Source of the DNA: Candidatus Hydrogenedentota bacterium
Lineage (GTDB): Bacteria > Hydrogenedentota > Hydrogenedentia > Hydrogenedentales > JAEUWI01
NCBI GenBank assembly: GCA_024280935.1
Contig: JAJRPE010000142.1
Location: 1-37,279, forward strand
Direction of reading: 5' to 3'
Length of the DNA: 37,279 bases
A model generated the notes under the pieces. The model made no database searches and was not told the DNA's origin. It saw only the letters and a program-made list of their open reading frames with translations. Shown here one piece after another: positions 8,465 through 16,549 of this stretch (positions within the stretch are counted from its first letter, which is position 1; every line of letters starts with the position of its first letter). A program made the translations under genes and the position numbers.

Positions 8465-10561
8465 TTGAGCGAAGTAGTGACCTATAACGCAGACGGCAAT
8501 GTAGGAATTATTACGGTGGATTCGCCACCGGTAAACGCCTTATCCCTGGCCGTTCGTCGGGGCATTCTGGAGGCGGCAAAGACCGGCATTGCCGATGATA
8601 GTGTCCAGGCGTTGGTATTAATATGCACAGGACGCACGTTCATTGCGGGCGCCGATATTACAGAGTTTGACAAGGCGCCGGAAAGCCCCTGGCTCGACGA
8701 GGTAATTGACCTCATTGAGGGCGCAGCCAAACCAGTGGTTGCGGCTATTCACGGAACGGCGCTGGGCGGCGGCCTGGAAACAACCCTGGCATGCCACTAT
8801 CGTGTTGCCGTTCCCAGCGCACGGTGTGGCCTGCCGGAGGTGAGCCTGGGTATTGTTCCGGGTGCGGGCGGCACCCAACGTCTGCCGAGGCTAATCGGTC
8901 CCGAAGCGGCCTTGGACATGATCGCCTCAGGCATACCAGTCAAAGCTTCCAAAGCCTTGGAGCTCGGGCTTCTCGACCACATTGTGGAGGGTGAACTACT
9001 TCCCGGCGCACTTGCTTTCGCACGCAATTTAATCGAAGAAGGGAAAGGCCCCCGGCGTATTCGGGAAATGTCCGACAAGGTTCAAGACGTGAATGCCGCC
9101 ATCTTTGAAGCAGCGCGAAAACTCTACGGCAAGAAACGTCGTGGTTTTAATGCGCCCCAGCGTGCCATCGATTGCGTTGAAATCGCCACCAAAACGGACA
9201 TTGACGCAGGCCTGGCCAAGGAGCGGGAGATTTTTGAGGCGTGCCTGCATTCGGATCAATCCAAGGCGCAGCGTCATATTTTCTTCGCCGAGCGGACCGC
9301 CACAAAGATTCCCGATGTTCCCAGAGATACGCCCGTGCGCGACATCAAGTCGGCGGCAATTATTGGCGCGGGCACCATGGGCGGTGGTATTGCCATGAAC
9401 TTTGCGAGCGCGGGCATTCCCGTGTTTCTCATGGACGCCACCCAGGAAGGATTGGATCGTGGCATCGCTATCATCGAAAAGAACTATGCCAGCGGGGTTA
9501 AGAAGGGGCGAATGACTCAGGAGCAGATGGATGCCACCATGGCGCTTGTTCGACCTACGCTTTCCTATGCCGATCTCGCCGATGTTGATATTGTGATTGA
9601 AGCCGTTTTCGAGGAAATGGATATCAAGAAAACGGTTTTCAAGGAGTTGGATGCCGTTTGCAAGGCGAGTGCGATACTTGCCACAAATACCTCTACGCTG
9701 GATATCAACGAAATTGCCGATAGCATCTCTCGTCCCGAGCAGGTAATCGGCCTACACTTTTTCAGCCCGGCAAATATCATGAAGCTGCTTGAAATCGTGC
9801 GGGGCGAAAAAACCGCCAAGGACGTGATCGCGACATCGTTCAAGTTGAGCAAGACTATCAGAAAGGTTGGTGTCTTGGTTGGTGTCTGCGATGGATTCGT
9901 TGGCAACCGCATGGTCCACCCGTACATACGCGAGTCCATGTTCCTCTTGGAAGAGGGCGCGACCCCGGCGCAGGTTGACAAGGCTATTTACGAATTCGGC
10001 ATGGCTATGGGACCCCACGCCATGAGCGATCTCGCGGGCTTGGATGTGGGCTGGCGAATTCGGAAACGGCAAGCCGAGACGCGCCCAGCGGACGAGCGCT
10101 ATTGCGCCATTGCCGATAAGATTTGCGAGGGTGGCAACTACGGTCAGAAGAGTGGAAGGGGATTCTACATCTATGACCCGGCGACCCGTAGATCGACACC
10201 GGACCCAGAGGTCGAAGCGCTCTGTGTTGCCGAAGCCGGACGCAACGGTATCGAGCGCAGGGCGATCAGCGACGCGGAGATCGTAGAGCGCTGTATCTAC
10301 GCCCTGATTAACGAAGGTGCCCGCATCCTGGAAGAGGGGATCGCGTTGCGCGCTTCCGATATTGACGTAATCTACGCCTATGGCTATGGTTTCCCCGCCT
10401 ATCGCGGCGGCCCCATGCACTACGCAGACACCATCGGTATTGCCAGAGTCTATGAGCGCGTCTGCGCTTTTCATGAGGAACATGGTGTACTCTGGGAACC
10501 AGCGCCATTGCTCAAGCAATTGGCAGAGACCGACAGAACCTTCTCAGACTTTACTAAGTAA
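8465..10561 (+). CDS. fadJ: Fatty-acid oxidation bifunctional enzyme: enoyl-CoA hydratase / 3-hydroxyacyl-CoA dehydrogenase
   Basis: The 698-aa protein combines a crotonase domain (about 1-190) with a 3-hydroxyacyl-CoA dehydrogenase (about 295-690), catalysing hydration and NAD-dependent oxidation in the beta-oxidation spiral. The crotonase oxyanion loop and both catalytic glutamates are present: E105 in GTALGGGLETTL and E125 in CGLPEVSLGIVPGAGGTQR. The dehydrogenase has the NAD loop IIGAGTMGGGIAMNFASAG and the catalytic dyad H431 (GLHFFSPANIMKL) and E443. The TTG start has AAAAGGAG 8 nt upstream and begins the conserved region. There is no thiolase (FadA/FadI) gene alongside, so its beta-subunit partner must be encoded elsewhere. 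FadJ versus FadB cannot be decided from sequence alone. Upstream, 8276-8464 holds no gene. Confidence 0.93.
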   Translation: MSEVVTYNADGNVGIITVDSPPVNALSLAVRRGILEAAKTGIADDSVQALVLICTGRTFIAGADITEFDKAPESPWLDEVIDLIEGAAKPVVAAIHGTALGGGLETTLACHYRVAVPSARCGLPEVSLGIVPGAGGTQRLPRLIGPEAALDMIASGIPVKASKALELGLLDHIVEGELLPGALAFARNLIEEGKGPRRIREMSDKVQDVNAAIFEAARKLYGKKRRGFNAPQRAIDCVEIATKTDIDAGLAKEREIFEACLHSDQSKAQRHIFFAERTATKIPDVPRDTPVRDIKSAAIIGAGTMGGGIAMNFASAGIPVFLMDATQEGLDRGIAIIEKNYASGVKKGRMTQEQMDATMALVRPTLSYADLADVDIVIEAVFEEMDIKKTVFKELDAVCKASAILATNTSTLDINEIADSISRPEQVIGLHFFSPANIMKLLEIVRGEKTAKDVIATSFKLSKTIRKVGVLVGVCDGFVGNRMVHPYIRESMFLLEEGATPAQVDKAIYEFGMAMGPHAMSDLAGLDVGWRIRKRQAETRPADERYCAIADKICEGGNYGQKSGRGFYIYDPATRRSTPDPEVEALCVAEAGRNGIERRAISDAEIVERCIYALINEGARILEEGIALRASDIDVIYAYGYGFPAYRGGPMHYADTIGIARVYERVCAFHEEHGVLWEPAPLLKQLAETDRTFSDFTK

Positions 10562-10617
10562 CCGCGTGGTGCGATTGGCACTGATGTGCTTGTCGCTCTC
10601 TTTACAGCAGGGTAGAT

Positions 10618-11811
10618 ATGGCAAAAAATACGGGTTTGGAAGAGTGCCTCACGGTAGGCTTGGATGTGTTTCTGGATGCTCAGCCCGGGAAAAACAACTC
10701 CCCGCGCTTTCCCGGCCGAATTCGCGGAGGGGGGGTGGAAAAATACATTCTTCTGGGTGTAAACCGGGGTGCTCGGGCACCTTCCACCCGGCGGGGTGAA
10801 AAGTGTGTGGTCCGTTTCATGTACGAAGGCGAAGTGTGGGGTTTTACCGCAGCCTTCGGGGAACCTGCCGCGCCGTCCGAATTCCCGCTTATCCAGATCC
10901 ACTGGCCCCGGGAGGTGGCGCGAATTCAGGTGCGCAAACATGAGCGCGTGCCTATACAGATACCGTGTACCTTGCATTTGGAAGACGATAGCACTGAGGC
11001 ATGCACAATTTGTGATATCAGCGGCGGCGGATGCAGCCTTATAGCTTCCTGCGATATAGCCGTATCCGCTACCGTCCATTTGTCTTTCCGCATGCCGGAC
11101 GGCGGCCAGGTAAGCCGGCGCCCGATCATTATACGAAATCGGCGATCAGATCCTTCTGGCGCGAACTGTTATGGGTGCCAGTTTCAGGAAGAGAAAGAAG
11201 AAGATCGGGGTATTGAGCTTTTCGTAGCGCGGAAGAAAGCCATGGATCGGGGCGAAGCCGCGCCCCACCCACAACTTCTTGTGCTCTCGCGCAACGACGA
11301 AGATGTGCAGATTGCCCAACAGGCCCTGAGCGAAAGTCCCTACCAGGCAGTCGCGGCGACAGGAATTCTGGATTTGGGCTACCGACTACACACCTGCAAC
11401 GCGGTCGGCATCCTCATTTGCGACGAGCAAAAAGAGCTTTCTGCCATCGAAATATTCCCGCTTATTCAACAATCGCAGGGCATGGAGGAGATTCCATTGT
11501 TTCTTTATGGCGGTGGTGCGGGGATGCATGATCAGGCGATGAGCATGGGTGCCTCCATGTGCCTCGAACACTTGTCCAACGCACAAGATATTTTTCCGCA
11601 CCTGCCTGAGATAGAATCACCGCCAACACCTGATGAGGCGCCGGATGACAAGAGTGCCGAGGAGAGCCTTTCATCAGAACCCGAAGATAACGACGCTTCC
11701 TCGGAGGAATCCGAAGTTGCGCCCGATATGAACGGGGAAGAAGACGGCGATGACGTTAGCGATGATGATGATGATGATGATGACGACGACGACGAGATAA
11801 ACCTGGGATGA
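10618..11811 (+). CDS. PilZ-domain protein with receiver-like domain and acidic poly-Asp tail
   Basis: The 397-aa protein starts with a YcgR-N-like beta-rich domain (about 1-100). The PilZ domain (about 102-210) has the c-di-GMP motifs RKHER (R106 and R110) and DISGGG (D133, S135, G138), so dinucleotide binding is expected. Residues about 215-330 resemble a degenerate response-regulator receiver (QLLVLSRNDEDVQIAQQAL, then AVGILICDEQ at the phospho-acceptor position). The last 65 residues are almost entirely acidic and end in eleven consecutive Asp. It is presumably a cytosolic c-di-GMP effector, but its target is unknown. The gene lies 56 nt after the fadJ-like gene and 37 nt before the phosphatase gene, so cotranscription is plausible. 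Confidence 0.85.
   Translation: MAKNTGLEECLTVGLDVFLDAQPGKNNSPRFPGRIRGGGVEKYILLGVNRGARAPSTRRGEKCVVRFMYEGEVWGFTAAFGEPAAPSEFPLIQIHWPREVARIQVRKHERVPIQIPCTLHLEDDSTEACTICDISGGGCSLIASCDIAVSATVHLSFRMPDGGQVSRRPIIIRNRRSDPSGANCYGCQFQEEKEEDRGIELFVARKKAMDRGEAAPHPQLLVLSRNDEDVQIAQQALSESPYQAVAATGILDLGYRLHTCNAVGILICDEQKELSAIEIFPLIQQSQGMEEIPLFLYGGGAGMHDQAMSMGASMCLEHLSNAQDIFPHLPEIESPPTPDEAPDDKSAEESLSSEPEDNDASSEESEVAPDMNGEEDGDDVSDDDDDDDDDDDEINLG
11761..11793 (+). repeat. GAT/GAC trinucleotide microsatellite in coding sequence
   Basis: Seven GAT codons are followed by four GAC codons at the 3' end of the PilZ-protein gene, encoding the eleven-Asp run. The triplet unit means that slippage would change the length of the acidic tail without shifting the frame. 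Confidence 0.9.
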
Positions 11812-11848
11812 GGAGACTCGGGCTTGTCGATATAAACGGAATCCTGCT

Positions 11849-12601
11849 TTGAAGTGGTCTCGGGAACTTGAAATAGCATTAACGGCTTCAAAGGCGGCCG
11901 GTGCCTGCCTGGCTGTACTGGCCCAAGGCCAACGCACGGTGCTCAGCGATGCGGGGCGAGACATCAAGATGCAAGCCGACCGTGATGCCGAAAAAGCCAT
12001 TTTGGCCCAGTTGGCTCCCAGTGGTTTTCCGGTGTTGGCCGAAGAGAGTGGCGCACACGGGGATGTGATGAATTCTGGCCCCGTCTGGGTCGTGGATCCG
12101 CTCGATGGAACGATGAATTTCAGCCGGGAAATCCCATTCTATGGCACGTCAATAGCCCTCCTTGTTGCGGGGAAGCCGGTCATGGGGGTGATCTATGATG
12201 CGAATCGCAGCGAGACCTTTTCTGGCATTGTGAGTGAGGGATGCTGGCTCAACGGCATCGCGGTGACCGTATCGAACATATCGGACCCGTCTAAGGCGAT
12301 CCTGGCAACCGGGTTGCCGACCTGTAGCAACCACGATTCCGCTTCCCTGGTCACCTTTGTCCATGACATGGGGCGCTTCAAGAAAGTGCGCATGCTCGGC
12401 AGCGCCGCGCTCATGCTGGCCTACGTCGCCGCTGGCAGGATCGATGCCTACAGCGAAGACGATATCATGCTGTGGGATGTGGCCGCAGGCCTTGCGCTGG
12501 TACAGGCCGCCGGAGGCTTTGTTTCTGATCGCCCCTCCGAGCGAATCGAATGGGGCCGCTACGTGCGATGCGCTGGCAATTCCAAACTTTGGGAAAGCTG
12601 A
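11849..12601 (+). CDS. Inositol-monophosphatase family phosphatase (IMPase/CysQ-like)
   Basis: The 250-aa protein belongs to the Mg-dependent, Li-sensitive phosphatase superfamily (inositol monophosphatase, fructose-1,6-bisphosphatase-like, 3'-phosphoadenosine phosphatase). The metal-binding motifs are all present: VLAEES (E65-E66), VVDPLDGTMNF (D83, D86) and MLWDVAAG near residue 208. QADRDAEKAI matches the N-terminal substrate-site helix. The frame is open upstream but offers no ATG; the TTG at 11849 best fits the family N-terminus (KWSRELEIALTASKAAG). The Shine-Dalgarno is weak, so the start is uncertain. The exact substrate cannot be assigned. It probably forms an operon with the PilZ gene 37 nt upstream. 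Confidence 0.88.
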   Translation: MKWSRELEIALTASKAAGACLAVLAQGQRTVLSDAGRDIKMQADRDAEKAILAQLAPSGFPVLAEESGAHGDVMNSGPVWVVDPLDGTMNFSREIPFYGTSIALLVAGKPVMGVIYDANRSETFSGIVSEGCWLNGIAVTVSNISDPSKAILATGLPTCSNHDSASLVTFVHDMGRFKKVRMLGSAALMLAYVAAGRIDAYSEDDIMLWDVAAGLALVQAAGGFVSDRPSERIEWGRYVRCAGNSKLWES

Positions 12602-12650
12602 AGGGGTGACTTATTCACGGCACATTTCTATGAATTACAAAGCGCTACAA

Positions 12651-12698
12651 GGGTGCCACCTACACGCGCAGGGACGAAGGACCGGAGCTTGTGGGTGC
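12651..12698. repeat. Dispersed repeat fragment beginning GGGTGCCACC (related to 16275-16325)
   Basis: GGGTGCCACC, then ACGC, CGAAG, GGAGCTT and GGGTG occur in the same order and spacing as at 16275-16325. It lies in the 230-nt gap between the phosphatase and the UDP-glucuronate decarboxylase genes, which holds no other feature that could be supported. Confidence 0.5.
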
Positions 12699-12831
12699 GA
12701 TCTTTCTGTGGCAACCTGAACCATCATTATTCGTTCCAGTCCTGCCTGTGTGAACGCTGGCACCGGGTATGCTATTCTTGTCCGACCTTTGAAATCCGGC
12801 GCACCTGACGCCGTACAGGAGTTTTCAGTCC

Positions 12832-13770
12832 ATGTCCCATGTTAATCTCGTTACCGGCGGTGCCGGTTTTCTTGGCTCCCACCTGTGCGAGGCCCTGTTG
12901 GCACGCGGCGAGGAAGTGCTCTGTCTCGACAATCTGTTTACCGGTCGGAAAGAAAATATTGCCCACCTGCTCGGCGATTCGAACTTCGAACTTATCCGTC
13001 ATGACGTGACGGAATCCATTGTGTTGGAGGCGAATCGTATTTTCAATCTCGCCTGCCCCGCATCGCCGGTCCACTATCAGCACAACCCCGTAAAGACTAT
13101 CAAGACCAACGTGATGGGGGCGCTAAACATGCTTGGACTCGCCAAGCGCGTAAAAGCACGAATCCTTCAGGCATCCACGTCCGAGATTTACGGTGATCCC
13201 GCCGTGCATCCCCAGGAAGAGTCCTATTGGGGAAACGTCAACCCCATTGGGCCCCGGAGTTGCTACGACGAGGGCAAGCGGGTGGCAGAGACACTTTTCT
13301 TCGATTACTACCAACAGAACCAAGTCGACATACGGGTAATCCGTATCTTCAATACCTATGGCCCCCGCATGCAAGTGGACGACGGGCGGGTTGTCAGTAA
13401 TTTTGTGGTGCAGGCCTTGCGTGGGAACCCCATCACGCTCTACGGTGACGGAAATCAGACGCGGTCCTTTTGTTACTACGAGGACTTGATTCGGGGCATG
13501 ATGGCCATGATGGACAATGACGACTTCACCGGGCCAGTGAATCTGGGAAACCCCGACGAATTTACCATCCGCGAACTCGCCGAGGCCGTTATACGACTGA
13601 CGGGGTCCAAATCGGAATTGGTGTTTAAGCCCCTTCCCGAAAATGATCCAACACGCCGAAAACCAAATATCTCCCTGGCGAAAGAAAAGCTGAACTGGGA
13701 ACCGGGCATCAAGCTGGAAGAGGGACTCAAGCCGACCATCGCGTATTTTGCCAAGGAGATTGGCCTCTAA
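12832..13770 (+). CDS. uxs: UDP-glucuronate decarboxylase (UDP-xylose synthase)
   Basis: The 312-aa extended SDR converts UDP-glucuronate to UDP-xylose, a precursor for capsule, LPS or exopolysaccharide. The NAD loop [11 protein letters not shown] (residues 8-18), the UXS signature [12 protein letters not shown], the [10 protein letters not shown] serine/threonine block, the YDEGKR catalytic pair (Y145, K149) and the nucleotide-sugar contact region [11 protein letters not shown] with DDGRVVSNF are all those of UXS rather than generic epimerases. Full length with a normal ATG start. It stands alone, with no adjacent glycosyltransferases, but complements the polysaccharide-acetylation operon at 29.5-33.7 kb. 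It converges with the Rrf2 gene 9 nt downstream. Confidence 0.92.
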   Translation: MSHVNLVTGGAGFLGSHLCEALLARGEEVLCLDNLFTGRKENIAHLLGDSNFELIRHDVTESIVLEANRIFNLACPASPVHYQHNPVKTIKTNVMGALNMLGLAKRVKARILQASTSEIYGDPAVHPQEESYWGNVNPIGPRSCYDEGKRVAETLFFDYYQQNQVDIRVIRIFNTYGPRMQVDDGRVVSNFVVQALRGNPITLYGDGNQTRSFCYYEDLIRGMMAMMDNDDFTGPVNLGNPDEFTIRELAEAVIRLTGSKSELVFKPLPENDPTRRKPNISLAKEKLNWEPGIKLEEGLKPTIAYFAKEIGL

Positions 13771-13779
13771 GGAAGATGC

Positions 13780-14223
13780 CTACGGGATCCTTGTCGACAA
13801 GCCCAGGCAATCCCGCAAGTCATCACGATTTGTGGTCATGTCGGCCAGTGTATATTGATCGAGGACATCCGTGAAGGCCTGAAAGGCCTCGCCAAGAATG
13901 CCCATTAGTTTGCAGGCGGGCGTAATTACGCACTGGTTCTTCTCTCGGTCGAAGCACTCGACAAGATTGAAATTCGGCTCGGTTTTTCGTACCACCTCGC
14001 CAATGTTTATTTGCTCTGGGGGCATGGCCAGGCGCAAGCCTCCCTGGCGGCCCCGGGTGGTGGTTATGTATCCCAGTTTTCCCAGGTTATGAACAACTTT
14101 AACCAAGTGATTTCGGGAAATTTGGTAGTGCTCCGCGATCTCGGTTATGGTCGCATTCTCCGTTGAAATGGCAAGATAAATAAGGGTGCGAAAAGCGTAG
14201 TCGCTGTATTGGGTTAGCTGCAT
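13780..14223 (-). CDS. nsrR: Rrf2-family transcriptional regulator, NsrR-like
   Basis: The 147-aa protein starts MQLTQYSDYAFRTLIYLA and has a winged helix with EHYQISRNHLVKVVHNL as recognition region and TTRGRQGGLRLA as the wing, all as in NsrR, the nitric-oxide-sensing [Fe-S] repressor. Three cysteines at the cluster positions (C90, C98 and C104, the latter two as CVITPAC) support Fe-S binding, although the spacing between the first two is longer (x7) than in E. coli NsrR (x4). It is divergent from the truncated haemoglobin and reductase genes with a 190-nt shared intergenic region, the typical arrangement of a local NO-responsive regulator. Confidence in Rrf2 is very high; in the NO-sensing role, good because of context. 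Confidence 0.9.
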   Translation of the reverse strand: MQLTQYSDYAFRTLIYLAISTENATITEIAEHYQISRNHLVKVVHNLGKLGYITTTRGRQGGLRLAMPPEQINIGEVVRKTEPNFNLVECFDREKNQCVITPACKLMGILGEAFQAFTDVLDQYTLADMTTNRDDLRDCLGLSTRIP

Positions 14224-14273
14224 CTAAGTGGTCCTGCGTCGTCGGGCATCGAATGTCTTTCCAACGCCAATAG

Positions 14274-14302
14274 TTGACTTTTCTGTCAGTATACACTAAG
14301 AT
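14274..14302 (+). promoter_or_regulatory. Sigma-70-type promoter of the truncated haemoglobin gene
   Basis: TTGACT at 14274-14279 and TAAGAT at 14297-14302 are separated by exactly 17 nt and lie about 110 nt before the haemoglobin start. The spacer contains the palindrome GTATAC (14289-14294), so an Rrf2-type operator overlapping the promoter is possible, but no full NsrR consensus could be seen. Confidence 0.6.
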
Positions 14303-14413
14303 CGATTTGGAATCTATGTTTAACGCCCTGTGATTGGGTGTCCCATCAAAGTCGCATGTGCGAATGGAGGTGTGTCTCCATATTTTCGTGCAACCAACAA
14401 AAAGGAATCTATG

Positions 14414-14779
14414 ATGAGTTCTGTATACGAACAAATTGGCGGGGAAGCCGCCGTTGACGCCGCCGTTGATATCTTTTATCGCCACGTTTTGGGCGATAAC
14501 CGTATTTCCCGCTTTTTCGAGGGCGTGGATATGGAGACCCAGGCCCAGAAACAAAAAGCCTTCCTGACGATGGCTTTTGGCGGTCCCCACAACTACACGG
14601 GCAAAGATATGCGCGAAGGCCACGCCCATCTCGTGAAACAGGGCCTGAACGACAGCCACTTTGACGCCGTCGCCGAAAATCTGGCAAAAACGCTCAAGGA
14701 ACTGAACGTGCCGCAGAATCTCATTGACGAGGTGATGACCATCGCGGAAAGCACCCGTGAGGACGTTCTCGGTCGATAG
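14414..14779 (+). CDS. glbN: Group I truncated haemoglobin (trHbN-like)
   Basis: The 121-aa protein is a full-length 2-on-2 globin. YEQIGGEAAVDAAVDIFYRHVL gives helices A/B in two conserved blocks with a B10-position tyrosine (Y22). FFEGVDMETQ is the CD/E region, and YTGKDMREGH carries the proximal F8 histidine (H70), followed by the HFDAVAENL helix. Group I members commonly act as NO dioxygenases, oxidising NO to nitrate with O2. An ATG at 14411 is adjacent, but AAAGGA is 7 nt from 14414, so the second ATG was chosen; the longer reading frame from 14330 adds unconserved residues. The NsrR-like gene upstream and the reductase gene downstream make an NO-detoxification role likely. Confidence 0.92.
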   Translation: MSSVYEQIGGEAAVDAAVDIFYRHVLGDNRISRFFEGVDMETQAQKQKAFLTMAFGGPHNYTGKDMREGHAHLVKQGLNDSHFDAVAENLAKTLKELNVPQNLIDEVMTIAESTREDVLGR

Positions 14780-14810
14780 GCCGATGCTCTAACCACGCAC
14801 GACATCTTTC

Positions 14811-14836
14811 GCTCCCCTCCCAGGGGGGGAGCCTTT
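14811..14836 (+). terminator. Terminator-like hairpin between haemoglobin and reductase genes
   Basis: GCTCCCC at 14811-14817 can pair with GGGGAGC ending at 14832, and TTTT follows at 14833-14836. The T-run is short. It may cause partial termination, lowering reductase expression relative to the globin, rather than separating two transcription units. Confidence 0.45.
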
Positions 14837-14866
14837 TCACTCTCTTGGACACCCGCGAAAGTTCCT

Positions 14867-15841
14867 ATGCCTGCAATTACCTACGAAGATAATTCCTACG
14901 CCCTCGGTGAGGGGGAATCCGTATTGGATTGTCTGGCGCGGGAAGGTCATGATATTCCCAGTTCTTGTCGCAGCGGAGTGTGTCATAGTTGCATGCTGCG
15001 GGCGACCTCGGGTGAATTGCCCCCTGCCGCGCAGAAAGGGCTGAAGGATGCCCACCGCGCCCAAGGCTACTTTCTCTCGTGCTGCTGCCACCCCGAAGGG
15101 GACTTAACGGTGACACGTGCCGATGATGCCACGCAGAAGGTTGCTGCACGGGTGCTTCGCAAAGAGACGTTGAATGATCGGGTGCTTCGGGTCGTATTGG
15201 AAACAGACAAGCCGCTGGAATATTTTCCCGGTCAGTTCGTGAACTTCGCCCGGCCCGGTGGGCTGGTGCGGAGTTTTTCGCTGGCAAGCGTCCCCGCCCT
15301 CGGGAATGAATTAGAATTTCATGTTGCTCTGGTGCTTGGTGGCAGTATGAGCGGATGGTTGCATCATGAGGCGGCTCCGGGAGATCCGTTGGAACTCCTG
15401 GGGCCACTCGGCAACTGTTTTTACGTTTCGGGCAACCCGGAACAGCCCCTGTTCATGTTGGGAACGGGCACCGGGCTGGCACCGCTCTACGGCATTCTTC
15501 GTGATGCCCTGAATCAGGGACATCGGGGTCCAATTCACCTTTTTCACGGTGCTTTGCTTGCGTCCGACCTCTATTTGACGGAATCGCTCCGCGATTTGGA
15601 CGGCAAGCATGAGAACTTCACCTACCATGCCAGCGTTCGCGATGAGCCGGGCGAAGACTGGATGGAGCAGGGGGCCGTGGATACGCTCGCGCTGAAGACC
15701 GCTCCCGATTTGAAGGGGTGGAAGGTCTTCCTTTGTGGCAACCCGGATCTGGTAAAACAGGTGCAGCGCAAGACCTTCATGGCCGGGGCCAACATGAAGG
15801 ATATCCACGCGGATGCCTTTTTGCCTGCGGGCGGCGGCTGA
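14867..15841 (+). CDS. [2Fe-2S] ferredoxin / FAD / NAD(P)H oxidoreductase
   Basis: The 324-aa protein fuses a plant-type ferredoxin to a ferredoxin-NAD reductase module, as in phenol hydroxylase or CDP-6-deoxy-glucose reductase components. Cluster cysteines are C34, C39 and C42 (SSCRSGVCHSC) plus C72 in FLSCCCHP. The FAD-binding block is RSFSLASVP after GQFVNFARP, and the NAD pyrophosphate loop is LGTGTGLAPLYGIL, with FLCGNPDLVK near the C-terminus. It passes electrons from NAD(P)H through FAD and the cluster to an acceptor. Its place 87 nt after the truncated haemoglobin gene suggests that the globin's ferric haem is the acceptor, which would make the pair a split analogue of flavohaemoglobin. 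That pairing is inference; the enzyme class is clear. Confidence 0.92.
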   Translation: MPAITYEDNSYALGEGESVLDCLAREGHDIPSSCRSGVCHSCMLRATSGELPPAAQKGLKDAHRAQGYFLSCCCHPEGDLTVTRADDATQKVAARVLRKETLNDRVLRVVLETDKPLEYFPGQFVNFARPGGLVRSFSLASVPALGNELEFHVALVLGGSMSGWLHHEAAPGDPLELLGPLGNCFYVSGNPEQPLFMLGTGTGLAPLYGILRDALNQGHRGPIHLFHGALLASDLYLTESLRDLDGKHENFTYHASVRDEPGEDWMEQGAVDTLALKTAPDLKGWKVFLCGNPDLVKQVQRKTFMAGANMKDIHADAFLPAGGG

Positions 15842-15963
15842 TATTCTTGAACGCACACCAACCCAACCTTCAGTCCACAAAAAGAAGCGCCTGTGTGCCA
15901 CCTGCACAGACGTGAGGTGTAGAGGACGACCATCAGCTCCCCCGCTTCACGCCTCCAGACAGT

Positions 15964-15992
15964 TTGACTCACGCCGCACGCACCCGTACCAT
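15964..15992 (+). promoter_or_regulatory. Sigma-70-type promoter upstream of the 48-aa ORF
   Basis: TTGACT at 15964-15969 and TACCAT at 15987-15992 are 17 nt apart. A transcript would start near 15999, about 29 nt before the small ORF's ATG. No other gene begins here, so the promoter match supports expression of that ORF. The -10 matches the consensus at four of six positions. Confidence 0.5.
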
Positions 15993-16027
15993 AACAAGCA
16001 ACACGAAGTGACACGCCCGGAGGCCAC

Positions 16028-16174
16028 ATGTTTATCGTTGACGCATTTCTACAGATATTCGATTTTTTTCGCGCCCTGATTTTTTCGGGACAGGTGCCTC
16101 AGGACAATGTCGAGGCCGATATTTTTAACTTCCTTTCCGTCATTCTGAACATCTTCTCCATTTTCTCCTTCTAG
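16028..16174 (+). CDS. Small hydrophobic protein, 48 aa (unknown)
   Basis: A short ORF encodes a Phe/Ile-rich peptide starting MFIVDAFLQIFDFFRALIF, then a polar SGQVPQDNVEAD turn, then a second hydrophobic segment FNFLSVILNIFSIFSF. It looks like a two-helix membrane hairpin or amphipathic small protein; no family is recognised. Support comes from a GGAGG 4 nt before the ATG, a promoter-like TTGACT-17-TACCAT 29-64 nt upstream, and a clean Phe/Leu composition ending in TAG. It lies 186 nt after the NO-module reductase on the same strand, so a link to that module is possible but unproven. It could also be a toxin-like or regulatory micropeptide. Confidence 0.45.
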   Translation: MFIVDAFLQIFDFFRALIFSGQVPQDNVEADIFNFLSVILNIFSIFSF

Positions 16175-16274
16175 AAATCCTTCCGTCATGGGGGTGCCCT
16201 TTGAGAATATGCAAGTGTTTACAGCCAAGCGCTCTTGTTCTCGATGTCACCTTGATGCCAGAAAAAACAGCTAT

Positions 16275-16471
16275 GGGTGCCACCCGTACGCAGAGGAGCG
16301 AAGCGGGGGAGCTTACGGGTGTTGATCATCCAGGCACATACCGCCCAAAGAAAAATGACTGGATGGTGTTGCTAACACGTGTTCTCCGTCTATGCGATGG
16401 ATCACGGGATCTTCCGCAAACCCGCGCCCGCAAACTTAGCCGGGAACCGGCTGGGTGTGAGGGTGGCACCC
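16275..16471. repeat. Possible small palindromic element with 11-bp inverted ends
   Basis: GGGTGCCACCC at 16275-16285 and its exact complement GGGTGGCACCC at 16461-16471 bound 197 bp with no gene. The left 50 bp resemble the repeat at 12651-12698. The arms are themselves nearly palindromic and short, so this could be chance juxtaposition of repeat ends. The remainder of the gap 16175-16607 holds no recognised gene. Confidence 0.4.
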
Positions 16472-16549
16472 TTGCCGTTCCCAGTGAAAACCTTCGAGGG
16501 ACTGATGACGCGGGGCGTGGAAAAGCACAGGCTTCCTCTGTCAGCGCCA

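Noticed and set aside
9752-10519. 255-codon minus-strand frame opposite the beta-oxidation gene
   Set aside because: Shadow of the dehydrogenase domain; no ribosome-binding site or recognisable fold.
14099-14659. 186-codon minus-strand frame across the regulator-globin intergenic region
   Set aside because: It overlaps both the NsrR-like start and the globin gene in antisense and lacks any motif.
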